This document shows positions 57,431-64,000 of a stretch of 64,000 bases of DNA, piece by piece (the first letter of the stretch is position 1; each line of letters opens with the position of its first letter). A program made the position numbers and the translations under genes. Under the pieces are notes generated by a model. It was given only the letters and a program-made list of their open reading frames with translations. It did no database searches and was not told where the DNA came from. This DNA comes from Providencia heimbachae ATCC 35613 (GTDB taxonomy: Bacteria; Pseudomonadota; Gammaproteobacteria; Enterobacterales; Enterobacteriaceae), in contig NZ_LXEW01000003.1 of assembly GCF_001655055.1 (NCBI RefSeq), positions 62,001 through 126,000 on the forward strand, read 5' to 3'.

Positions 57431-58474
57431 ATGACTGAAAAAATTAGATTAACTCAATATAGCCATGGCGCAGGCTGTGGGTGTAAAATTGCACCAAAAG
57501 TTTTAGAGCAAATTCTACACACAGAACAAGCGAAATTTCATGACCCGCATTTATTGGTAGGCAATGAAACTAAAGACGACGCTGCGGTTTATGACTTAGG
57601 TAACGGCATTGGCATTATCAGCACGACCGATTTTTTCATGCCGATCGTGGATTCACCTTTCGAGTTTGGGCGTATCGCCGCCACTAATGCCATCAGTGAT
57701 ATCTATGCCATGGGGGGTAAACCCATTATGGCGATCGCTATTTTAGGATGGCCAATTGCTAAATTATCGGCAGAGGTTGCTCGTGAAGTTATCGAAGGTG
57801 GGCGAGCGGCTTGTGCTGACGCTGGGATTTCACTCGCGGGTGGTCACTCAATCGATTCATTAGAACCTATTTTTGGCCTAGCGGTAACGGGTGTAGTGAA
57901 TACAGATTACGTGAAGAAAAATAGTGCTGCGATAGCGGGTTGTGAGTTGTTTTTAACTAAACCACTCGGTATTGGTGTGCTAACTACAGCAGAGAAAAAA
58001 GGGGTATTAGCACCAGAGCATCAACATCTTGCTGCAGAAACTATGTGCCAGTTGAATAAATTAGGCGCTGTCATCGCTCCTTTTGAGGGCGTTACTGCCA
58101 TGACAGATGTCACTGGGTTTGGTCTATTAGGTCATTTAAGTGAGATTTGTGAAGGTTCTGGTGTTTGTGCGGAAATTTCGTTTAGCCAAGTTCCTAAATT
58201 GGCGGATGTTGAAAAATACATAGAAGCGGGTTGTGTTCCCGGTGGCACACAACGTAACTTTGATAGCTATGGTCATCTGATTGCACCCATGACGGAGCTT
58301 CAACGTAAATTACTTTGTGACCCACAAACATCAGGCGGGTTACTTATTGCAGTGAAACCTTCTGAAGTCTCTAAAATTAAAGACATTGCACATGAGCAAG
58401 GTGTTTTGTTACAGTCTGTCGGGAAATTATTACCCCAAACGGGCAATGGACCTTTAATTAAAGTGATTGATTAA
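57431..58474 (+). CDS. selD: Selenophosphate synthase
   Basis: SelD (347 residues) makes selenophosphate from selenide and ATP for selenocysteine and tRNA selenation. The N-terminal active-site segment is [16 protein letters not shown], with a Cys (not selenocysteine) in position 17 and Lys20. [21 protein letters not shown] and the Gly-rich [18 protein letters not shown] contribute to ATP and metal binding. I choose the ATG at 57431 over a TTG at 57425, which would add two residues. Length equals E. coli. topB starts 3 bases after its stop. Confidence 0.97.
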   Translation: MTEKIRLTQYSHGAGCGCKIAPKVLEQILHTEQAKFHDPHLLVGNETKDDAAVYDLGNGIGIISTTDFFMPIVDSPFEFGRIAATNAISDIYAMGGKPIMAIAILGWPIAKLSAEVAREVIEGGRAACADAGISLAGGHSIDSLEPIFGLAVTGVVNTDYVKKNSAAIAGCELFLTKPLGIGVLTTAEKKGVLAPEHQHLAAETMCQLNKLGAVIAPFEGVTAMTDVTGFGLLGHLSEICEGSGVCAEISFSQVPKLADVEKYIEAGCVPGGTQRNFDSYGHLIAPMTELQRKLLCDPQTSGGLLIAVKPSEVSKIKDIAHEQGVLLQSVGKLLPQTGNGPLIKVID

Positions 58475-58477
58475 TTC

Positions 58478-60421
58478 ATGCGTTTGTTTATTGCGGAAAA
58501 GCCCAGCCTTGCTAGGGCGATAGCGGATGTATTACCAAAACCTCATAAACGAGGAGATGGTTTTATTCAATGTGGTGATGGCCAAACAGTAACTTGGTGT
58601 ATTGGCCACCTATTAGAGCAGGCGGAGCCCGATGCTTATGAGCCTCGCTACGCCCGTTGGAATCTACAAGACTTGCCTATTATTCCCGATAAATGGCAAT
58701 TAAAACCGCGCCCTTCAGTAAGCAAACAACTGAAAACAATCGATGTACTGTTAAAACAAGCAACTGTCATTGTCCATGCAGGAGATCCTGATAGAGAAGG
58801 ACAGTTGCTGGTGGATGAAGTTTTTGACTTTTTAAAGCTACCGGATGAAAAGCGAAAAACTATCAAGCGCTGCTTGATTAATGATCTCAACCCACAAGCG
58901 GTAGAACGTGCTATAGAGCGCTTACGAGAGAATAGAGAGTTTATTCCGTTGTGCGTATCTGCTTTAGCAAGGGCCCGTGCAGATTGGCTTTACGGCATCA
59001 ATATGACTCGAGCCTACACCTTGTTAGGTCAACGTGGCGGTTATCAAGGGGTTCTCTCTGTTGGTCGCGTCCAAACGCCCGTACTTGGTTTGGTGGTAAG
59101 GCGTGATGAAGAAATAGAAAACTTTGTTCCCAAAGATTATTTTGAAGTTAAAGCGCATATCGTTACGCCACAAGATGAACGTTTTATTGCGGTATGGCAG
59201 CCAAGTGAATCCTGTATTGATTATCAAGATGAAGAAGGGCGTTTGTTCCATCGACCGCTTGCGGAGCATGTGGTATCTCGGATAGAAGGTAAGCCCGCAT
59301 TCGTAACACAATATCAAGACAAACGAGAGTCTGAAATAGCACCATTGCCTTTTTCATTATCGGCCTTACAAATTGAAGCTGCCAAAAAATATGGTTTAAG
59401 TGCCCAACAAATTTTAGATATATGCCAGCGTTTGTATGAAACGCATAAATTAATTACTTATCCCCGTTCAGATAGCCGTTATTTACCTGATGAGCACTTT
59501 GCCGGTCGCCATTCTGTGCTAAATGCTATCGCGGTTCATCAGCCGGATTTAACCGAGTTTGAGTTACCTGAGTTGGATAAGAAAAATCGTTGTTGGGATG
59601 ATAAAAAGGTCGATGCTCACCATGCGATTATACCCACGGCAAAAACCGCATCGGTGAAGCTTACTGAAAATGAAGCGCAGGTTTATCAATTAATTGCTCG
59701 CCAATATATTATTCAATTTATGTCAGATGCCGTTTTCCGAAAATGCACCATAGAATTGGAAATTGATAAGGGAAAATTTATTGCTAAGGCGAGGTTTCTT
59801 GCTGAAGCCGGTTGGCGTGTTGTCCTTGGTGGTAAAGAACGTGACGCTGAAAATGATGGTTTGCCATTACCCGTCGTTAATAAAGGTGATGAATTGTTGT
59901 GTGAGAAAGGCGAAGTGGTTGAACGTCAAACACAGCCTCCTCGACCTTTTACTGATGCGACTTTATTATCGGCTATGACAGGAATTGCGCGGTTCGTACA
60001 AGATAAAGCATTAAAAAAAGTATTGCGTGAAACGGATGGTTTAGGGACTGAAGCGACAAGAGCAGGGATTATCGACTTATTATTTAAGCGACAGTTTCTG
60101 TTTAAAAAAGGGCGCAATATTCACTCATCACCGGCAGGAAGAGCACTTATTCATGTTCTACCGGATATGGCGACTTTACCGGATATGACGGCGCATTGGG
60201 AATCACGGCTAACACAAATTAGTGAAAAAAAGACGCGATATGATGATTTTATGACGCCATTGAGTCAAACACTGATCCAATTGATCCATCAAGCTCGGCA
60301 ATACACAAATTTACGTGCATTTAGAGAATTACCTCCCGCACCGACTAATAAAGGCAATAAAAAATCACCAAAAGCAAAAAGTACAAAAGGCGAGAAGAAA
60401 AGCAAGAAAGCGGGTGAATAG
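58478..60421 (+). CDS. topB: DNA topoisomerase III
   Basis: TopB (647 residues) is a type IA topoisomerase that decatenates replicating chromosomes. The Toprim domain (about 1-150) carries [20 protein letters not shown] and the acidic [16 protein letters not shown]. The active-site tyrosine lies in [14 protein letters not shown]. The C-terminal tail is Lys-rich ([19 protein letters not shown]-like), without zinc fingers. Its start overlaps the translational context of selD (3-base gap). Length is that of the family (E. coli 653). Confidence 0.97.
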   Translation: MRLFIAEKPSLARAIADVLPKPHKRGDGFIQCGDGQTVTWCIGHLLEQAEPDAYEPRYARWNLQDLPIIPDKWQLKPRPSVSKQLKTIDVLLKQATVIVHAGDPDREGQLLVDEVFDFLKLPDEKRKTIKRCLINDLNPQAVERAIERLRENREFIPLCVSALARARADWLYGINMTRAYTLLGQRGGYQGVLSVGRVQTPVLGLVVRRDEEIENFVPKDYFEVKAHIVTPQDERFIAVWQPSESCIDYQDEEGRLFHRPLAEHVVSRIEGKPAFVTQYQDKRESEIAPLPFSLSALQIEAAKKYGLSAQQILDICQRLYETHKLITYPRSDSRYLPDEHFAGRHSVLNAIAVHQPDLTEFELPELDKKNRCWDDKKVDAHHAIIPTAKTASVKLTENEAQVYQLIARQYIIQFMSDAVFRKCTIELEIDKGKFIAKARFLAEAGWRVVLGGKERDAENDGLPLPVVNKGDELLCEKGEVVERQTQPPRPFTDATLLSAMTGIARFVQDKALKKVLRETDGLGTEATRAGIIDLLFKRQFLFKKGRNIHSSPAGRALIHVLPDMATLPDMTAHWESRLTQISEKKTRYDDFMTPLSQTLIQLIHQARQYTNLRAFRELPPAPTNKGNKKSPKAKSTKGEKKSKKAGE

Positions 60422-60424
60422 CAA

Positions 60425-60453
60425 AATAAAAAAGGAGTCTAAGACTCCTTTTA
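60425..60453. terminator. Bidirectional terminator between topB and xthA
   Basis: AAAGGAGTCT and AGACTCCTTT form a perfect 10-bp stem around a single unpaired base, or a four-base loop if the ends melt, with A and T runs on either side. It lies between two convergent genes. Confidence 0.8.
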
Positions 60454-60470
60454 CTCGATAGAAATAATGA

Positions 60471-61283
60471 TTATTTAGTTAAATCAAAATCAGCCCATAC
60501 CGGGGCATGGTCAGACGGTTTCTCCATTCCACGGATTTCGTAATCAATACCTGTATCAGTACAAAGCGCAGCAAGTTTTTTTGAGGCGAGTAGTAAATCT
60601 ATACGTAGACCGCGGTTATCATCAAAGCCTTTTGAGCGATAATCAAACCAAGAATAGCAATCTGCAACATCAGGATTTTTTTCTCGATAGGTATCAATTA
60701 ACCCCCAATCAAGTAATTTGCCTAGCCATTCACGCTCTTCCGGCAGGAATGAACACTTGCCTGATTTTAGCCAACGTTTGCGGTTTACTTCACCAATGCC
60801 AATATCAAGATCGGTCGGGCTAATATTTAGGTCTCCCATGACGAGAAGCTGGGACTCTGGTGTTTGTGTGGACGTAATATAGCTTTGTAAATCTTGATAA
60901 AATTTTTCTTTAGCTGGAAATTTAGTGGGGTGGTCTCGGCTTTCTCCTTGAGGAAAATAACCATTAACAACAGTTAATACACCTTGGTCTGTTTCAATAT
61001 CCGCCATGATAATGCGTCGTTGGGCATCTTCATCATCGCTTGGGAAGCCTTTTCTTACGGCAATCGGCGCATTTTTCAATAATAATGCGACACCATAATG
61101 TGCTTTTTGCCCATGGTGGTAAATATGGTAGCCTAATTTACTCACTTCATCATAAGGGAACATATCATCATGAACCTTGATTTCCTGTAGACCAATCACT
61201 TCTGGTTGATGCTTTTCAATGATAGCGGCGAGCTGATGAGGCCGTGCTCGAAGGCCGTTAATGTTGAAAGAAATAAATTTCAT
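60471..61283 (-). CDS. xthA: Exonuclease III
   Basis: XthA (270 residues) is an AP endonuclease and 3'-5' exonuclease of base-excision repair. Catalytic residues sit in [35 protein letters not shown] (Asn, Glu), YFPQGESRD (Tyr), [17 protein letters not shown] (Asp, Asn) and RIDLLLAS and [13 protein letters not shown] (Asp-His). It begins [11 protein letters not shown] with AGGTGG upstream. It converges with topB, as in E. coli. Confidence 0.97.
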   Translation of the reverse strand: MKFISFNINGLRARPHQLAAIIEKHQPEVIGLQEIKVHDDMFPYDEVSKLGYHIYHHGQKAHYGVALLLKNAPIAVRKGFPSDDEDAQRRIIMADIETDQGVLTVVNGYFPQGESRDHPTKFPAKEKFYQDLQSYITSTQTPESQLLVMGDLNISPTDLDIGIGEVNRKRWLKSGKCSFLPEEREWLGKLLDWGLIDTYREKNPDVADCYSWFDYRSKGFDDNRGLRIDLLLASKKLAALCTDTGIDYEIRGMEKPSDHAPVWADFDLTK

Positions 61284-61850
61284 GGATATTTGCCACCTAG
61301 TATTTTTTAGTTATCACTTTATCTGATTCTAACAGATGACAACATGAGTGTAACCATCGCTATCATCATTCAATCTACGAGATTATCACTATTTTGTAGG
61401 TTGGTCTCATGGATAATAATTAACTCGATATCAGTTTAGTGCTAATAAAATATATTATGATTATTTTTAATGTGGGCATAAATTATAAGACTATCCTAAA
61501 TTTATTAGTTGAATTTAAAATTTATTAACTATAAAGATATTAACCTTAATTAAAAAATGATTATTTATTTTATAATCAATGAATCTGAATTTCATTTGAA
61601 GTCAATTGGTTATTTGTATTTTAATGTGATTTAATAGTGGAGCAATAAAAAATAATCAACCGAAACAGTATAATATATTGCTTTGCTATGTCGAAAAATA
61701 TAAAAATACTTTTATGAAATATTGTTATTCATTCAATGAAAAATTAGATTTGGCTTTTTATTTAAAATCGAAATTTTTGGCTAACCTACATATTATTTTA
61801 TTAATAATTATGTTTGTTAATATTTTATTAAATAGAACGAGGTCATAGAT
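61284..61850. other. 567-base AT-rich gap upstream of the LysR gene
   Basis: The gap is very AT-rich, with only one weak open frame: a 44-codon frame at 61714-61848 (MKYCYSFNEKLDLAFYL...), hydrophobic at its C-terminal end and stopping two bases before the regulator's ATG. It lacks a Shine-Dalgarno, so I do not annotate it as a gene. Such AT-richness often goes with H-NS binding and recent transfer. Confidence 0.5.
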
Positions 61851-62726
61851 ATGTTCTTTTCAAGAAAATTAGAGGCGTTTATGGCAGTTGTTGAGAATGG
61901 CTCGTTAAGCAAAGCCGCAAGGGTGATGAACAGGACGACACCTCCCATCGCGAAATCAATAAAAGACTTTGAAACTAGCTTAGGTAAACGGCTTTTTAAA
62001 CGAGAAAAATTTGGAATGACATTAACTAAGGATGGCCAAGAACTTTATAATGATCTTAGAGATCTCTACTTGCAGGAGAAGGAAATCACTAAAAAACATT
62101 TTTCAGGTTACATTGTTAATGAAGCGAATATTTATTATGACTGGGGTAAGGAAAATCATTTAATTAATCTGTATCAAGCGGCACATCAAAACAATGTTCA
62201 AGTGAATATATTGCGATTTAATTATGATGAGGTAGATGAAATTATTGACTATGATGGCAACACATTAATTTTAAGTTCGGAATTAGTGATTAGCGAACGA
62301 TTTTCATTGCAAAAGAAAATAGAAAATTCACCTTTAGGCATTTATTGCCGAAAAGAACTTTATGATAAATTTAATCATAATATGATAGAACTATTACAAA
62401 AAAGCACATGGTTGTGTGACCCTGCATTTTATAAAAGCTCATTGATGAGTGATTTGCTCGCTAAGGTAGATACAACAGATAGTAAATCAAGTATTCGGCA
62501 AATGGATAATATCGGGTGTTGCCTCAGTTTTATTCAGGATGGCGATTTTATTGGTATTATTGATCATTATCCAGAAGACGAATTAAATGATAAATCATTA
62601 ACATATATCTCTTTGAATAGGCTACTCGACAAGTCTGATTGCTATATATACAAGTCAAAGGCACATTCAAGTGTTTTAAATCGCTTTATGGGGGTAGTTG
62701 ATAGCTTAGGTAAGAACTGTGCTTAG
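61851..62726 (+). CDS. LysR-type transcriptional regulator
   Basis: This 291-residue protein is a LysR-family regulator of unknown targets. The N-terminal winged helix-turn-helix (about 1-60) shows FFSRKLEAFMAVVENGSLSKAARVMNRTTPPIAKSIKDFETSLGKRLFKRE. The effector domain (about 95-290) is poor in family motifs and divergent. The gene is AT-rich relative to its neighbours and its stop lies two bases before the CCA end of tRNA-Tyr. It has no divergent partner gene, unlike many LysR regulators, so its targets cannot be read from context. GAGG is 8 bases before the ATG. Confidence 0.9.
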   Translation: MFFSRKLEAFMAVVENGSLSKAARVMNRTTPPIAKSIKDFETSLGKRLFKREKFGMTLTKDGQELYNDLRDLYLQEKEITKKHFSGYIVNEANIYYDWGKENHLINLYQAAHQNNVQVNILRFNYDEVDEIIDYDGNTLILSSELVISERFSLQKKIENSPLGIYCRKELYDKFNHNMIELLQKSTWLCDPAFYKSSLMSDLLAKVDTTDSKSSIRQMDNIGCCLSFIQDGDFIGIIDHYPEDELNDKSLTYISLNRLLDKSDCYIYKSKAHSSVLNRFMGVVDSLGKNCA

Positions 62727-62727
62727 A

Positions 62728-62812
<85 letters not shown>

Positions 62813-62951
62813 AGATTTTTAATTGCTGTAATCGTTCACAGCGGGCGGCATCATATCAAATGACGCGCCCCTGTAAAGCATTTATTTTATAAAATCGTGC
62901 AAGTGCTGTATTTTTATACTTATTGTTTGTATAAACAACAGTTTACTGAGT

Positions 62952-63800
62952 TTATAAAATAATAGTACGGTTACCATAAACAAAAACGCGCTGAGCTAAC
63001 ACCCAGTATAACGCATGGCTAAGTACATTTTTTTCCACATCTCGACCAGCGCGCATCATGTCATCAGCAGTAAACGTATGATCGATGTTAATCACATTTT
63101 GAGTAATGATTGGCCCTTCATCCAAGCTATCATTTACAAAGTGCGCTGTTGCGCCGATTATCTTCACGCCACGTTCATATGCTTGATGGTATGGACGAGC
63201 ACCTATAAAGGCAGGCAAGAATGAATGATGAATATTGATAATTTGGTTAGGGTAATGCTGAACAAACGCAGGCGTCAGTACACGCATGTATTTTGCCAAT
63301 ACCACATAATCGGGTTGGTATTGGTCAATTTGCGCTACCATTTTTTCATCATGTTGTTCACGCGTTAAGCCTTCGTGGCTAATGTGATGGAAAGGAATGT
63401 TGAACTGCTCGACCAAATGCTTCAGCGTATCATGGTTGCCGATCACGGCTGCAATCTCGACATCAAGGCCGTCATAGGCGCTTTTCATGAGTAAATCGCC
63501 AAGGCAGTGAGCTTCTTTTGTTACCATAATGACAATGCGGCGGCGACCCGAAGAATTCAGTTCTCGTTTAGAACCTACAGGTAGCGCATCGTCAAGGTCA
63601 GCTAACAATGTTTCATCGTTAAAAATACCTTCAAGTTCAGTTCTCATGAAGAAACGACCAGTGCGATGGTCAACGAACTCGTTATTTTGCACGATGTTGA
63701 GCTGGTGTTTGTAACAAATATTGGTAATTTTAGCGATTAACCCTTTCGCATCAGGACAAATAGTTCTGAGGATTTTTTTCTGTACATTTTTGTGTTGCAT
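62952..63800 (-). CDS. purU: Formyltetrahydrofolate deformylase
   Basis: PurU (282 residues) hydrolyses 10-formyl-THF to THF and formate, supplying formate for purine synthesis by PurT. An N-terminal ACT domain (about 5-85: LRTICPDAKGLIAKITNICYKH) precedes the formyltransferase fold with NIHHSFLPAFIGARPYHQAYERGVKIIGATAHFVNDSLDEGPII, which holds the catalytic Asn-His-Asp. Length and start (MQHKNVQKKILRTICPDA) suit the family (E. coli 280). ychJ lies upstream on the same strand. Confidence 0.97.
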   Translation of the reverse strand: MQHKNVQKKILRTICPDAKGLIAKITNICYKHQLNIVQNNEFVDHRTGRFFMRTELEGIFNDETLLADLDDALPVGSKRELNSSGRRRIVIMVTKEAHCLGDLLMKSAYDGLDVEIAAVIGNHDTLKHLVEQFNIPFHHISHEGLTREQHDEKMVAQIDQYQPDYVVLAKYMRVLTPAFVQHYPNQIINIHHSFLPAFIGARPYHQAYERGVKIIGATAHFVNDSLDEGPIITQNVINIDHTFTADDMMRAGRDVEKNVLSHALYWVLAQRVFVYGNRTIIL

Positions 63801-63887
63801 GAAGCTGTCTAATCCTTAACTTGCAAAAGCCTAATAACTTAGGCTAAAGGCGAACTGAGCATTTACGTTTGTTAATAAAATTGATGG

Positions 63888-64000
63888 TTAACTATTATTG
63901 CAGCATTTTTTGAATTTTTTACCTGACCCACAAGGGCATAAGTCATTCCGACCTATTTTAGGGGTTATGCCATCAATATAATACCAACGCGCATTAATGC
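63888..64000 (-). CDS. ychJ: YchJ, SEC-C motif protein (C-terminal part only)
   Basis: The frame enters from the right edge and ends at 63888. It encodes [19 protein letters not shown], then [17 protein letters not shown], a SEC-C zinc motif (CxC...CC) like that at the end of YchJ. YchJ is a small protein of unknown function; E. coli carries it next to purU, which supports the call. Only about 37 residues are inside the window. Confidence 0.85.
   Translation of the reverse strand, partial: INARWYYIDGITPKIGRNDLCPCGSGKKFKKCCNNS

Noticed and set aside
57431-57500. Possible in-frame selenocysteine in selD
   Set aside because: The active-site position carries an ordinary Cys codon, and no in-frame TGA occurs.
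61714-61848. 44-codon frame before the LysR gene
   Set aside because: It lacks a Shine-Dalgarno and its composition is that of AT-rich intergenic DNA. It is mentioned as a possible leader but not annotated as a gene.

Overview
The window is about 64 kb of a moderately AT-rich chromosome from a gammaproteobacterium of the order Enterobacterales. Protein sequences and gene order match the E. coli chromosome closely in several blocks: guaBA, rlmA-mntP-yobD-manZYX, sdaA-nudL-pabB, copC-copD-yebY-sdsR-yebV-letBA-msrC-proQ-prc, dsbB-nhaB/fadR-dadAX, and yeaD-gapA-msrB-yeaC-pncA-ansA-sppA-ydjA-selD-topB-xthA. The low GC, the reshuffled block order and the species-specific inserts suggest the Morganellaceae, most likely Providencia. 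This assignment is inference; no taxonomic marker search was possible.

Layout. 1-3.1 kb: the 3' end of oligopeptidase B with a one-base frameshift, then an orphan TonB-dependent receptor. 3.1-7.8 kb: xseA divergent from guaB-guaA, with a strong terminator-like hairpin between guaB and guaA. 7.8-8.7 kb: an AT-rich two-gene cassette, a 58-residue protein followed directly by a protein with PARP-like ADP-ribosyltransferase motifs. 9-12.6 kb: a periplasmic broad-specificity racemase lipoprotein, a YcdX phosphatase, a small basic exported protein and rlmA. 12.7-16.9 kb: mntP behind a manganese riboswitch, yobD and the mannose PTS operon manXYZ. 17.6-22.4 kb: sdaA, nudL, pabB, yoaH, yebF and holE. 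22.7-33 kb: ftnA, copC-copD-yebY, the small RNA SdsR, yebV, letAB, msrC, proQ and prc.

33-35.3 kb is an accessory block between prc and htpX, which are neighbours in E. coli. It holds a PhzF-like protein, two unknown or repeat-bearing proteins, and a 48-bp tandem repeat inside a gene. 35.6-42.2 kb carries htpX behind a heat-shock-type promoter, small unknown genes, yecF, sotB, a DUF333 lipoprotein and ydeP. 42.3-49.3 kb carries dsbB, nhaB, fadR, dadA, dadX and mipA. 49.4-61.3 kb is the yeaD-to-xthA block, with a copy of a roughly 110-bp palindromic repeat beside yeaD. 61.3-64 kb has a long AT-rich gap, a LysR-type regulator abutting the 3' end of a tRNA-Tyr gene, purU, and the C-terminus of ychJ at the window edge.

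Most of the window is core metabolism and envelope maintenance: purine nucleotides, D-amino acids, mannose uptake, metal homeostasis, lipid transport and envelope proteolysis. The best candidate for an undescribed system is the ADP-ribosyltransferase-like cassette at 7862-8686. Other unusual items are the ptrB frameshift, LetB with six instead of seven MCE domains, the 10-bp tandem repeat enclosed by a 14-bp inverted repeat upstream of ftnA, and the repeat-bearing exported protein at 34.6 kb.
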